The position numbers were made by a program, and so were the translations under genes. The notes under the pieces were generated by a model. The model was not told the DNA's origin. It worked only from the letters and a program-made list of their open reading frames with translations, and made no database searches. From Glandiceps talaboti (Eukaryota > Hemichordata > Enteropneusta > Spengelidae): a DNA stretch of 64,000 bases. Of the stretch, positions 24,398 through 36,206 are shown in pieces; positions within the stretch are counted from its first letter, which is position 1; every line of letters begins with the position of its first letter. The stretch spans positions 10,891,001 to 10,955,000 of the forward strand of contig NC_135556.1 in the NCBI RefSeq assembly GCF_964340395.1, given 5' to 3'.

Positions 24398-24775
24398 GTG
24401 TTGTGTTGTGTTGTGTTGTGTTGTGTTGTGTTGTGTTGAGTGGCCATACATTGTATGTTGTGTTGTGTTGTGTTGTGTTGTGTTATAGGGTGTTGTGTTG
24501 TGTTGTATTGTGTAGCCATGATGTGATGTGATGTGATGTGTTGTGCTGTATGGTGTTGTGTTGAGTGGCCATGATGTGTTGTGTTTTGTTGTGCTGTGCT
24601 GTACTATGCTGTACTGTGTTGTGTTGTGTTGTATTGTGTTGTGTTGTGTTGTGTTTTGTTGTGCTGTGCTGTACTATGCTACACTGTGTTGTGTTGTATT
24701 GTGTTGTGTTGTATTGTGTTGTGTTGTGTTGTGCTGTACTGTACTATGCTGCACTGTGTTGTGTTGAGAGGCAAT
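24398..24775 (+). repeat. (TGTTG)n pentanucleotide array with imperfect higher-order units
   Basis: Perfect TGTTG runs are broken by GAGTGGCCAT-type inserts and by repeated blocks GCTGTGCTGTACTATGCT. The block with TGTACTATGCT occurs three times (near 24599, 24669 and 24736), showing segmental duplication inside the array. Confidence 0.95.
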
Positions 24776-25548
24776 AATGTGCTGTGATATGCTGTTTTGT
24801 ACATCCTAGTAAAAAGTCAAAGATGACTTTGGAATTTTAAAATCACTCATAATTATTCACATACACATGCATTACACCTTTTCACCCAACACCAGCAAAC
24901 TAGCCTGAATGTGGTACAAAATAACTAGAAAACAATACAACGCATGTCACATAAAGCACGCAATTAAACTTTGAAAATATACTGAATTTAAGCTGGAAAC
25001 AACCGTAATTATTGAGTTAAGTCCATCACTGTAAAAATCATTCTCGCAAACCAGAGTCATTATTTCTACCTCTACATTTCGAAATAACGTCGCCGTAAAA
25101 CAGGCCGTGGTTTGCGACAATGTGTAAAAATGAACCCAATTTGATTAAATCATCATACGACAGTACCTAGCTAATTTGAAGCATTTCCGGAATATGATCA
25201 AGAATTGCAACATTGCTGCATTGTGTAAATGTACAAATACGACCTGTATCATGAAAATCGATCAAACTACAACACCCATCCATCACACCATGCAAATATG
25301 GATAATGACCTGCAATTTCCAAAGAAAACTAATCCATCAAGTCAGAACGCAAATATGTCAAATGGCTCTCGGGCACAATACTGTAGTAATATACAGTAAT
25401 AAAAGACATCCACTCCCTTCTGATATTTCAAGATTACATCTACAACTTACAAGTAGTATCGACACTAACATGACAACTGTAGCTAACAGCTACACTACAT
25501 TTTCTGTACAAGTATTTGTCTTCCATTTATCAGTTTACATTTGTATGT

Positions 25549-26040
25549 GTCATTTCCAAGTTCTACTGCATGTTGCCTATTGCATTACACAGCATTGTAC
25601 CATACATGTCCGTATTTGTGAGTTGTATCTTCATCAGAGCTGGTTGGATTTTTTTCCATTTTATTTCTAAAAGTCACTATATAAATGTTATTTCCAAGTT
25701 GCACAGCATGTTGGCCATTGCATTAATAGATAGTACATATTTTTTAACAATACCTATTTGTGAGTTGTACCGTCATCAGAACTGCTTTTTTTTCATTTTA
25801 TTTCGAAGTCACTACATATACATATATGTTGTTATTTCAAAGTTGTACTGCATATCAGTCATTGAATTAGGTAGTACATGTATATTTAGACATTGGTCAG
25901 TTGTATCTTCATCAGAATTACGGTGGGTTTTTTTCATTTTGTTTGAAAGTCACTACATATATGCTATTTCCAAGTTGTACAGTAAGAAGCGAGTCATTGC
26001 ATTGAATATTTCATTTCTGTGAGCTGTATCTTCATACAAG
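25549..26040 (+). repeat. Tandem array, four about 137-bp units
   Basis: TGTCATTTCCAAGTT starts occur at 25549, 25686, 25830 and 25962. Units share GCCATTGCATT, GTGAGTTGTATCTTCATCAGA and AAGTCACTAYATAT. ORFs of 164 and 168 codons read across it are artefacts. Confidence 0.85.
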
Positions 26041-26539
26041 GGTAAAACATTCAGGAGAACAATTTTGTAAAACACATCTTGCTTTTTACAAAATTTTGCT
26101 GTTCCCCTAACATTTCAGTTACCTCCCTTTCATTTTTCTTCAAAAAAAAGACCGACAAATCCAAGGTTCATTAATTCTACTTAACTCTTTCTTTTGTTCA
26201 CAGAAGATGTAGGACGATGACCAAATATTTTACATCTTATCAATAATCTGATAAATTTTCCAACCCGTGTTAAATTCTATAATTTGCCGAAGATGAATTC
26301 CACAAATGTGTTGAGGAATCTTGGTAAATTTGTTTATAAAGCTATAGATTTAAGAATTTCACATGGACGCCTGATAATGCTTGATAAATTGATAAGCTTC
26401 TACGACATTTTACAACCTGTTATACTGTAATTAAATTAAATTATGTATTAAAATTGGCATTTTGGCCTGTGGCCTAAAGACGAATAAACAGTCAATCGAA
26501 TAAACTCTAAACAAGTGTAGGACTCACACATTCATTTTA

Positions 26540-26833
26540 TCGATTGTTGTTACTTGTTTTTGTCTGATGTGAGTTTGCTTTATGTCTCTATGACAATGTT
26601 AAGTTTGTATTGTTTATGTGGGACTAAGTTTTCAACTTTTCTCTGTTATCCCAGCACAATAATGTATATAGTGTTTTTTGTAATTGTTTTCTGTATACTG
26701 TTTTTTTTATTGTGCTGAAATAAATCAAATCAAATCAAATCACATTACATTACATTAAATCAAATTAAATTGAATTAAATTAAATTAAATCAAATTGAAT
26801 TAAATTGAATTAAATTAAATCAAATCAAATCAT
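26540..26833 (+). mobile_element. Probable non-LTR retrotransposon 3' end with pentanucleotide tail
   Basis: An AT-rich 3'-UTR-like stretch ends TGTGCTGAAATAAA and runs into an (AATCA/AATTA)n tail of about 105 bp (26724-26831). Microsatellite tails after AATAAA are typical of several LINE clades. No coding part is present. Confidence 0.4.
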
Positions 26834-26999
26834 GGTAGAATGTCACTACTTTCTTTGTTACTGTTACTATTCTTTTTACCATGTCACACACACACAGGTT
26901 CCACAAGTACTCTAGTTTAGTCTAGTCTATACAGACTAGGTTTAATGATCAACATTTGACATCATCACCGGAGTAATTTATAAACAAGACATACAATAA

Positions 27000-27230
27000 T
27001 GTCACTGTCCTCGCCAGCTAATGTTATCAATTTATTGTTGCCTCATTTGTCATTTTAAACTGAATCAACGTCCTTGTTACATGGCTGCTCTGACGTGTGA
27101 TGACATAATAGACAGTCTCATTACTGAAATTTTGATTAATTATGGGATATTTGCACTGATCTCTCACGAAACCCTACAATTTGTCATTTTACACTCAATC
27201 AGCATATTTGTTACGTGGATGCGCTAGTTG
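27000..27230. promoter_or_regulatory. Duplicated unique block, possibly regulatory
   Basis: ATTTGTCATTTTAAACTGAATC (27045) and ATTTGTCATTTTACACTCAATC (27179) start two diverged 47-bp copies 134 bp apart. Surroundings are unique, with TTTGATTAATTATGG between them. Confidence 0.22.
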
Positions 27231-27307
27231 AATGCTGACAGGACTCCTCTTATTATGATAATACAGGCTAATTATAATCAATTGCAGTGATCTCCAACAT
27301 CATCTAA

Positions 27308-27438
27308 CTATTTCACATCCTTCCTGTCTAAATAGAGATGAACTGAAAACACTCCCGTACGAGGGGAAATGTTGTTAATGTGCCTGCTGAGACTTTGAAA
27401 TGTCTTTCTGTACTGTTGTACCTTTGTGTATCCCATAT
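27308..27438 (-). CDS. Candidate terminal exon (42 codons plus stop)
   Basis: After acceptor gaacttggtacag the phase-1 frame reads MGYTKVQQYRKTFQSLSRHI, then ISPRTGVFSVHLYLDRKDVK and TAG. The composition is coding-like. Its 5' edge touches the degenerate repeat array that starts near 27430, which lowers confidence. Confidence 0.25.
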
Positions 27439-28340
27439 CTGTACCAAGTTCACTTGAATTCAGTACAGTCATGGCTATATATCCCTTATTGCAAAAGTTC
27501 ATCAAATATGCAAATTAGCAATTGACTCGATACCATCATATCTTTGCTCGGTCAATATCTTAAGCAGGTTTCATCAAATTTGGTGCAGTCTTTCTTGGAA
27601 TAGGGCCTAATTGCCAAAGTTCTTTAATTATGGAAATTAGCAATCGGTTGACACCATTTAATTTCTTTAAGAACTATTAATGTATTATTATCTCTGTATG
27701 ATCAATATCTGTGGCAAGTTTCATCAAATTTGGCACAGTCTTTCTAGGTAAAGGTCCTAATTGCCAAAGTTGTTAATTATGCAAATGAGTAATTATAATT
27801 TAATTCATTTGACAGTACTAAATTTCATTAAGAACTATCATATCACTGTCTTTCTTTTTATAGGCCCTGTCAATTATGCAAATGAGCAATTAATTGACAG
27901 CACTAAATTTCATTAAGAACTACATGTATCATATCTCTGTATGATCAACATATGTGGCAAATTTCATCAAATTTGATAAAGCCTTCCTGGATACATAACC
28001 TGAGTTACAAATATTCATTAATTATGCAAATTAGCATTTAATTAACTTGACACAAGTTAACGACTTTTACTTCTTTTATATCTTTGTATGATTCATAGAT
28101 GTAGCAAGTTTCATCGAATTTCATGCAGCCGTTCTGCATATATAGCCCCATTCATAAAATCATTAATTATGCAAATTATCAGCGCTAAGTTACAGTCTGA
28201 CAATGCCACATAGCAAATTGCAGAACATTTGCTTCAGTACTTTTTGAGATATCAGTGGAACAAAATTTCTGCACAGACACACAGACAGACAGACAGACAG
28301 ACAGACATCGCCATGACATAAGCTCCCATAACGGAGCTAA
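27430..28340 (+). repeat. Degenerate array ending in a (GACA)n block
   Basis: RGCAAGTTTCATCAAATTTGG with TTAATTATGCAAATTAGCAAT partners recurs near 27439, 27564, 27713, 27956 and 28102 (about 125-150 bp apart, one copy partly deleted near 27860). It closes with ACAGACAGACAG repeats and CATAAGCTCCCATAACGGAG at 28275-28340, a boundary suggestive of an interspersed element. Confidence 0.6.
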
Positions 28341-28575
28341 AAATAGTGAACAACAAACGTTGTAGTCTGTAACAGTTTGAGGTTTACGATGAGAAGACTG
28401 CATTTTGCTGCTCCAACCATAACATACAAAAGAAGTATTCTTTAATCACTTCAAAGAGTTAAGGTTAGGGATACCAATAGGGTCAGGCCCCCTATACACC
28501 TCCCTTTTATCACTCACCACAAGTGGTCCACTGTTATATACATGTACAGACATCTCAACTCTATTTCACCTTTAC

Positions 28576-28667
28576 CTGCTTCTAATATCATCTTCAGTAT
28601 TCATCTTTTCTTTGCAATTGGATAGATCACGTATGAATCCACCCACGGAAATAATTCGCTTGTTCAA
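28576..28667 (-). CDS. Candidate internal exon (30 codons, phase 0-2)
   Basis: The frame LNKRIISVGGFIRDLSN then CKEKMNTEDDIRS is open across 92 bp and ends at a good donor AGCAG|GTAAAG. The acceptor is poor (acatgggtgacttgag), but the peptide looks coding. It probably belongs to the same minus-strand transcription unit as 34858-35008, with at least one exon between them not found or the one at 32188-32329 used differently. Confidence 0.35.
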
Positions 28668-28934
28668 CTCAAGTCACCCATGTAATTTGTACTATATTCT
28701 GTGATTACTGCCAAAGAATATTACAAGCTTATCAGGGGGAAGAAATTCAATGCGGTTTTTGTGTGTGTGTGTGTGCGGTGCTGTCTGGATAAGACAGATA
28801 AGAAGCTACCGGAATAATGTCAAGTCTTGCATGAAGACGAACATTCTTATATTGTGCCCAGCGTTTGAACTGTCACTCGATGCACACATCATGATTCAGA
28901 AGAAAGACTATCCATCAACAACTGATCTAAACGT

Positions 28935-29275
28935 TCAGTTCAAACTAGGATGATATTTAGGAGTGAAAAACAGGTGTCTGGTGTAGCGCTATAGAAAAAG
29001 TCGATCCAGAACTATGCAATAATCCTACCTAATCTGTATTGCGCCACTGATAAGCTGGCACTAATGCAATGACCCAGGACTGATACATGGGCCTTTAAAG
29101 GCCTACTTCAGATTAGGATTTAAATCTAGTTGTGAAAAACAGTTGTACGACAGAACTCTAAAAAAAAGTTAGTTCAAACCAAAACAATGATTCTATCCAA
29201 TCCTTCTGATGCTAGTGTTGAGATAACACTAATGTGAGAACCAAGGACTGTATCCCCAGCCTTTAATAAACTATA
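28935..29275 (+). repeat. Dispersed repeat family A, two units
   Basis: Two consecutive units with AGCGCTATAGAAAAAGT, ATAATCCTACCTAATC, GGACTGATACATGGGCCTTTA and CAGATTAGGATTTAAATC. Confidence 0.65.
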
Positions 29276-29970
29276 AAAAAATAATAAAACACTAATATTG
29301 AAAGTACAAAATGTATGTGAAATCTCTTGAATGACAGGTTTGTGTAAAATTCATTGTCAAAAGAACAGCACACACATCTTGTATTTTTAAACAATGCCCT
29401 ATTCAAAGAGTCACAAACAAACAGTTTGAAAGTCATTCTGCCTTCAAAATTGATACATTGAACATTACAGTAGCAGTAACACATGTTTAACACAAACATC
29501 TTGTTTTCGAACAGTGCTCCATTCATTTCGCAAACTGCATGAGAACAGTTTTATGTTCCACAATGATAGATTTTTAAAAAAAGACAACGGTTTTCTCTGT
29601 TTACAAAATAAGAAGAGTGACCTACGGTACATTGTTTTGACATTGAAGCGACTGTTTCTTTTCAGTTTTATTGTCTATAGAATCTTGTAAAAAGGCTTTT
29701 CTATTCAAGCAGTGTCTACTGTGTTAAGTACTACCGTACGCTGACATAGAACAGTCTTAAACTGTTGAACAATAATACCATTCTCATTTGTTTATATTGT
29801 TTGTCTTTTAATAGTGGGAAATTTACTTTACACTCGGGCACATCAGCACACATCCCTGATTTGACCTGTCTTCTAAAGTAGTTCAACAAACGTGCACGGG
29901 TGTGGAATAACGAAGGGATTGTTCTTTTGAACACGTAACACACACACAGAGGCAATATCCTTTATATAAA

Positions 29971-30309
29971 ATGTACAGTATAGAACAGATTTGAAAAAGT
30001 ATTTCAAATTTTACTAATCTGGACACATATCGAATTCTGGAGAAGCGAGACCAGAATTCCTCTATACACCTTTAATGTTCTATTAAAAACAAAAATGTGT
30101 CAGAAAGACAAAATCCTTAAATGTACTGCATAGAACTGATTTTATAATTTATTTCAAATTTTACCAATCTGGACACGTATAGAGCTCTAGAGAATCGAGA
30201 CTAGAATTCCTTTATACTCCTCTAATGCTCTATCAAAACAACAATATGTCTAAACGATCAAATCATTAAATGTACTGCATAGAACTGATTTTACAATTTA
30301 GTTCATATC
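29971..30309 (+). repeat. 150-bp tandem array cut by the assembly gap
   Basis: ATGTACTGCATAGAACTGA starts at 29971 (variant), 30121 and 30270. The third copy runs into the Ns after 40 bp, so the array length in the genome is unknown. Confidence 0.8.
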
Positions 30310-30409
30310 NNNNNNNNNNNNNNNNNNNNNNNNNNNNNNNNNNNNNNNNNNNNNNNNNNNNNNNNNNNNNNNNNNNNNNNNNNNNNNNNNNNNNNNNNNN
30401 NNNNNNNNN
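30310..30409. other. Assembly gap of exactly 100 N
   Basis: One hundred Ns, the usual placeholder for a gap of unknown size, inside the 150-bp array. Confidence 0.99.
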
Positions 30410-30732
30410 ACTTTTACTAAACACGTACAATGGAATGTTTTAAAACATTGTTAATGTTAATGCTTCTGTATTGTGGCAGTTATATCATAAAACTGTGAAC
30501 ACATTACAATGTTGGTTTTTTTTATCTGGCACACAAAGGGGAGTGTTGACACAGCATTATTGTTCTGTTGGTTTTCAATAGACAATTACATACAGAAACC
30601 ATAGGTGTGTATAATTTATTACCTGAGCTTACGAGAACCAAATATTTAGCTTCTATTGTGTCTAATGAATAGAATGGTACTATACTAGACTTTTACATTT
30701 GTGATAACCCCTCCAATTCTGCTGTTTAGCCT

Positions 30733-30758
30733 GGGGGGGGGGGGGGGGGGGGGGGGGG
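30733..30758 (+). repeat. Poly(G) run of 26
   Basis: Uninterrupted homopolymer; its true length is doubtful in any assembly. Confidence 0.9.
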
Positions 30759-30831
30759 CATACCCAATTCGTAACGTGTTAGGTTGTTTCAGGAGAGTAC
30801 AGATATCCAGCTTATTTTTTTTATTATAAAG

Positions 30832-31016
30832 TTAAAGGAAACATCCAGTCAGACTTCTTTCTGTCTTTAGTACACTTGTATTGATTACTGTTATCAACTT
30901 ACATTTGATTTTAGGTGATAAAATATCACCTTGGTAACTCATTTAACTCTTGAATCTTGAAAAGAAGCCCTACTACACCTTACATGTGCTTAGCCATTTT
31001 GGAGATTTCTTGTACG
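30832..31016 (+). repeat. Dispersed repeat C, copy 2
   Basis: Second copy of the 12497-12685 sequence, same orientation, roughly 75-80% alike by eye. Confidence 0.65.
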
Positions 31017-31193
31017 AATCGAGGCTGAAGATACTAACAGACAGAAAGAGAATCAAAATTTTGAAGATACAAGAACGATATTTATTTGGAAGTCAATGGC
31101 ACACCAATAATAACATGTAATTTTGATCTTCATTTCAAGATTATTCATATTTCACTCGAAGGATGATAGTGTAAAATGTATTCTCAGATAGCG

Positions 31194-31972
31194 TACAGGT
31201 AGGCTACAGTTAGGATAGCTGAAATAGTGTAGAAGTGTCAGTCCTTCAAGACTACAGGTAGGCTACAGTTAGGATAGCTGAAATAGTGTTGTAGTGTTAG
31301 TCCTTCAAGTCTACAGGTAGGCTACAGTTAGGATAGCTGAAATAGTGTAGAAGTGTCAGTCCTTCAAGACTACAGGTAGGCTACAGTTAGGATAGCTGAA
31401 ATAGTGTAGTAGTGTCAGTCCTTCAAGACTACAGGTAGGCTACAGTTAGGATAGCTGAAATAGTGTAGCAGCATTAGTCCTTCAAGACTACAGGTAGGCT
31501 ACAGTTAGGATAGCTGAAATAGTGTAGTTGTGTTAGTCCTTCAAGACTACAGGTAGGCTACAGTTAGGATAGCTGAAATAGTGTAGTAGTGTCAGTCCTT
31601 CAAGACTACAGGTAGGCTACAGTTAGGATAGCTGAAATAGTGTAGCAGCATTAGTCCTTCAAGACTACAGGTAGGCTACAGTTAGGATAGCTGAAATAGT
31701 GTAGTTGTGTTAGTCCTTCAAGACTACAGGTAGGCTACAGTTAGGATAGTTGAAATAGTGTAGTAGTGTTAGTCCTTCAAGTCTACAGGTAGGCTACAGT
31801 TAAGATAGCTGAAATAGTGTAGCAGCATTAGTCCTTCAAGACTACAGGTAGGCTACAGTTAGGATAGCTGAAATAGTGTAGTTGTGTTAGTCCTTCAAGA
31901 CTACAGGTAGGCTACAGTTAGGATAGCTGAAATAGTGTAGCAGCATTAGTCCTTCAAGACTACAGGTAGGCC
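31194..31972 (+). repeat. 59-bp minisatellite, 13 units, with higher-order variants
   Basis: Unit starts TACAGGTAGGCTACAGTT every 59 bp from 31194 to 31902, then a broken copy at 31961. Units are nearly identical apart from a 12-base window after AATAGTGT and the final AAGAC/AAGTC. Confidence 0.97.
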
Positions 31973-32187
31973 AAATTAATGGTAGACTCAAAGGATATGA
32001 TTTCAACTTATCTGTCTATTATATCTTCAGCAATAAATCAACTGATACAAAAATGGCTATAAACATCTATTAGGCATCATAATAGCCTTCTTTACACTCA
32101 TTTATTGCGAGAAGAAAACATTCCTTGTTGTAATGCTTACAATACTAACAATAAAATCAAACAAACCAATGCTTCAAACTCCACAAC

Positions 32188-32329
32188 CTAATCTGATAAA
32201 TGGTAGGGAGTGACTGAATGTATGTCAAGAATTCGGTGGACCCCTATCAAAGTACACAAAAATCCAAACAATACATTTTTTTTTTCAAAATGTCGTTTGA
32301 CCCTAGTTGGGCCATACATGTAATATGCA
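32188..32329 (-). CDS. Candidate terminal exon (46 codons plus stop)
   Basis: The acceptor is good (catgattatgattttaacag). The frame entered in phase 2, matching the donor at 34858, stays open from AYYMYGPTRVKRHFEKK to VTPYHLSD and a TAG at 32188. A run of ten A in the coding strand is a possible error or slippage point. Whether it is truly terminal or splices out earlier is open. Confidence 0.3.
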
Positions 32330-32629
32330 CTGTTAAAATCATAATCATGATTATTAGAAGGTTTAGTAGGCAAACCATTTATAAATAAGACAAACATAAT
32401 ATGGCAAAAAATGTGCTTTAAATCCACCCAATCTCCTGTCGGTTATCCCGGAATAAGCTACTTATAGGTGTCTGTTTTTTTGACAAACATCTTGATTATG
32501 CAGGTGCCCTGTGTATCAGGGATTGTGTGGATGACTTGTTTGTCTAAGGATATTGTATCTGTATGTTTAGAGATATACATAACATGTACTGATACCCTCA
32601 AGGACAACGACTACAGTACAATGTAAAAT

Positions 32630-33235
32630 GTGGTCACAGTGTCATCCATCCATGCAGGTCATGATGTCATCTGCAAAGTCTGACTGTCACTGTCAATTTG
32701 GTAGAATGCAGAGACTGTGGTCATGATGATGTCATTCATACATTCTGACTGTGACAGTCAGTATGGTACAATGCAGACTTTGGTCATGATGTCATCCATA
32801 CAGTCACTGTCAGTATGGCACAATGAAGACTGTAGCTGTGATGTCATCTCCATATAGTCTGACTGTCACAGACAGTGTGGTACAATGTAGACTGTGGTCA
32901 TGATGTCATCTCCATATAATCTGACTGTCACAGACAGTGTGGTACAATGAAGACTGTGGTCATGATGTCATCTCCATACAGTCTGACTGTGACAGTCAGT
33001 ATGGTACAATGCGGACTGTGGTCATGATGTCATCTCCATATAATCTGACTGTCACAGTCAGTGTGGTACAATGATGACTGTGGTCATGATGTCATCTCCA
33101 TACACTCTGACTGTCACAGACAGTGTGGTACAATGAAGACTGTGGCCGTGATGTCATCTCCATATAGTCTGACTGTCACAGACAGTGTGGTACAATGCAG
33201 ACTGTGGTCATTCTGTCGACTGTCACAGTCCTTCG
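32630..33235 (+). repeat. 62-bp tandem array, about ten units
   Basis: GATGTCAT occurs at 32663, 32727, 32788, 32840, 32902, 32964, 33026, 33088 and 33150, spacing 62 in the regular part. Each unit has ACTGTGGTCATGATGTCATC, CTGACTGTSACAGTCAG (or CTGACTGTCACAGACAG) and GTGGTACAATG. Confidence 0.95.
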
Positions 33236-33239
33236 GGTA

Positions 33240-34857
33240 CAATAAATAATGAGATACTGTCTTCAGCCATCTTGTTCATATTCTTACAATATACATGTAC
33301 ATGCACAAAGCTGAAGCAGACATCAGAAATCTCCATTACACCAATTATGGCATGAAGTAAAGCACCAGAATATTGACAGATAGGTGATACCCAGTAGATA
33401 TGTTATCCCTGGGGTACAATCTTCTCTATCTGTTATGTTCCCCAGATATTCTTGGTTCCATGACAAGAGAATGAGTGGGTGTTCCATAGCTTCATCTTAA
33501 CAGGGTTACATGTATAATGCCACAAACATGTCGATGCCGTATTTCGATAACATGTCACTACCACAACATGCTAATGTATATTTGAAAATACGGAAAACAA
33601 AACCATAATGCCATGTTGTAAAAACAGGCATATAAATCATTATCTTTTACACAACTAATTCAACAATCTGTCAAAATTTACTACTACAGAGCTGAAGTTG
33701 AAAGCATGTAAGAATACAACCATAAGGTTGCAATTATAAAACTGGCATTTTTTCATGATCTGGCAAAATTTACTGCTACAGTTTTGTGCCGTGGAGATTT
33801 TCTAAAATGTCACCTGACACGGTTTCAAAAAATAAGACAAATATATAAATATGCAACATTAACCTAGAAAAAATATTTAAAATCCATTTCTCGCTAATCA
33901 ATTTTCGTATTGACAAAATAACATCAGTCTGACATTTGTGAGTGTTCAATAACATCTTATTATAGTATATTATCAGGTTATTAGAAGCACCGATTTTGAA
34001 ATCAATCAAATCAATAACAAATTGCAAAGTTTTTAGCTGACCGCAATCCCTACAGGTTACAGCATACAACCACCAGTCAAGGTTACAATGCCAGGCAAAC
34101 AACACCAAGTATACAACATGCAGCTGGTAATGACTGCATTCATGTTTGTGTTGACATTGTTTGTTTATTGACAAACATACCAAATCATCAACTTTGACCC
34201 CCCAAGTTAGTCATCTCTGAGCAAGTTTATGTACATGTACCTGTAGAATTTGATATCCCGGAGACTTGGATGTCTGACTTGAAAACATCACTCACCAGAA
34301 TATATACATGTACATGTACTGTTATTGAACAGTGAAGTAAAATATGTCAAGTCAGATAGCCATGTCTGTGCGCTAGGAGTTTGTATGAATGAAGATGGGT
34401 TTCTACATTTTTGTAAGTTCAGTAGCAAAACTGAAAAATTACCCAAATTGAAACACACTGACAGTACCATTACTTTTTATGTCAAATTATCGACAAAATT
34501 ATTTGTGGTAAAAAAAAAATGTGTTGGTGTGTAACTTTACTATGTTTCTGTCATTTGCTTACATGCTGGGTGTGATAACTTAATCTCCTACACAGGTGCA
34601 GGGCTCCCCAAAAATGTATTTTATTTCCATCCAGACAGTCTAGTATCAACTGTTGATTTGTACTTTGAAAGCTCAAATACCACAAGTCATCAAGGTTAGC
34701 TTCCACAGCTTGTCATTTATACCACAGACTGGAAATCGTTTCGGTACCTAGATTAAAAGACATGGCTGTGATTGGTCCCAACAGCCTAACAGGTGTTGTA
34801 TGGCCATGTGAGTAGAGTGACAAGACTTGTCAGTCTTGATTCCGATAAACAACTTAC
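33240..34857. other. Intron-like stretch
   Basis: Lies between the 62-bp array and the exon at 34858. It has scattered short ORFs (the longest, 135 codons at 33776-34183 minus, is not convincing) and TACATGTACATGTAC palindromes at 34304. Confidence 0.4.
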
Positions 34858-35008
34858 TCATGAGTCTCCAATAACACATATGATCTTTCCTTATTAACCT
34901 TTCCATTCCTATAGACTGTTCTCTTAACAGTAGTAGTGGGTTCAAGATAAGAATTTCCATTCTCTAAAAACTTTTTCATCTCATCAACGGTTCTCACCTT
35001 CAAGTACA
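34858..35008 (-). CDS. Internal coding exon (49 codons, phase 1-2)
   Basis: Acceptor aagtttgatgggttttag and donor CTCATGA|GTAAGT bound 151 bp with one open frame. The peptide is convincingly protein-like: YLKVRTVDEMKKFLENGNSY at the start, then VKRTVYRNGKVNKERSYVLL near the end. The VYRNG stretch resembles the opening strand of doublecortin-type domains; this is a weak resemblance from memory of the family, not an assignment. The exon lies 5 kb downstream of the poly(A) signals at 40.1 kb, so it is either a separate minus-strand gene or a longer isoform of the large gene. Confidence 0.5.
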
Positions 35009-35537
35009 CTAAAACCCATCAAACTTGAGAGTTAGAATATCACATATTAAATGGCTTTCTAAATTCAAGTGGAATTTTGAAGTATTAATTCAGTTTGTTT
35101 GATGACAGTGTTGATGTATGTGGTGCCAAGGGTGAAGGTCATTTTCATATATCTACTACACAATAGTGACATTCTACCCTTTTGGCAGACAGTCTCTATC
35201 AGTATCACACAGAAAGCTTGTCTAACTTTCCCCTGCACATGATAAAATTCCAACACAAAATAAAAGTCCCTCAAATTGTGACACCCTTAAGCTCATCCAG
35301 ACGAAACACACTCATAAAGTACTAAGATTCTCACAATATAGCCTAATACACTTCTAAAATACACTATTTTTATTTTTAGTGTCAGTAACTGGGAGGGGAG
35401 GGGGAGACTTGAACCAAACCTGTTCGCCGCATGACACAGAATTACCTAAACACTGCATGGCATAGAACTATATTTTGTACCTGTGCACTGCACTATAGAA
35501 TTACCTGGTAACCTGAACATTACATTATATAGAACCG

Positions 35538-35783
35538 ACACTACACTACACTACACTACACTACACTACACTACACTACACTACACTACACTACACTAGT
35601 ACACTACACTACACTAAACTACACTAGTACACTGCACTACAGTACACTAAACTACACTACACTACACTAGTACACTACACTGCACTACACTACACTACAC
35701 TACACTAGTACACTACCCAACACTACACTACACTACACTAGTACACTGCACTACACTACACTACACTACACTACACTACACCA
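35538..35783 (+). repeat. (ACACT)n pentanucleotide array
   Basis: About 245 bp of CTACA repeats interrupted by repeated ACTAGTACACT blocks, a small higher-order pattern. Confidence 0.97.
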
Positions 35784-36106
35784 CACACCACATGTACCTG
35801 AACACTATGGCACAATCTACATTCTGTACACTGTGTGCTTAAAACAACAGAAAAATTGACATCCACAATATCATAATGTTACACATGAAGATAAACATAA
35901 AGTATATAATTTAAGACAACTTAAATTCCACAATACACAGAACAGAATCTCTTGGAAAACGGAACATTCAAAAGTCAGTAATATCAGGTTTGAGCAGTAA
36001 TCTCACTAGCATTTGTAAATGGATGGTATGTTTAAAACACAGACCTATACATTTTGTATATGTACAAGCCCCTACACACATGTACATTGTACATGCAGGG
36101 TGTTAC

Positions 36107-36206
36107 AGTACACATCATTATATGCCAGAGCTGTTGCAGTCCATCACTCAAGGACACAGAAGAAATACTTGGGGACATTATAAACCATTTTGCCTTGTTA
36201 AAGTCA
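36107..36206 (-). CDS. Candidate internal exon (33 codons)
   Basis: After acceptor ccttgtaattag the frame entered in phase 2, matching 36731, reads DFNKAKWFIMSPSISSVSLS then DGLQQLWHIMMCT, ending at donor ACT|GTAACA. The plus strand over the same bases also has an exon-like frame ending TACAAG|GTTAGT, so strand is uncertain; the exit phase 0 does not match the next candidate exon. Confidence 0.22.

Noticed and set aside
24313-24787. ORFs of Val-Leu-Cys repeats
   Set aside because: Translation of the TGTTG pentanucleotide array.
25176-26022. Overlapping ORFs of 164 and 168 codons
   Set aside because: Most of their length is the 137-bp tandem array; the peptides repeat with the DNA unit and lack splice or start context.
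28275-28310. (GACA)n as a regulatory GAGA-type element
   Set aside because: It sits at the end of a degenerate interspersed repeat and is better explained as part of that element.
31194-33235. CRISPR-like regular arrays
   Set aside because: Units are contiguous tandem repeats without unique spacers, and the genome is eukaryotic.
33776-34183. 135-codon minus-strand ORF
   Set aside because: Composition looks random, with a poly-Leu/Ile tail from AT-rich DNA, and no good acceptor/donor pair bounds it.
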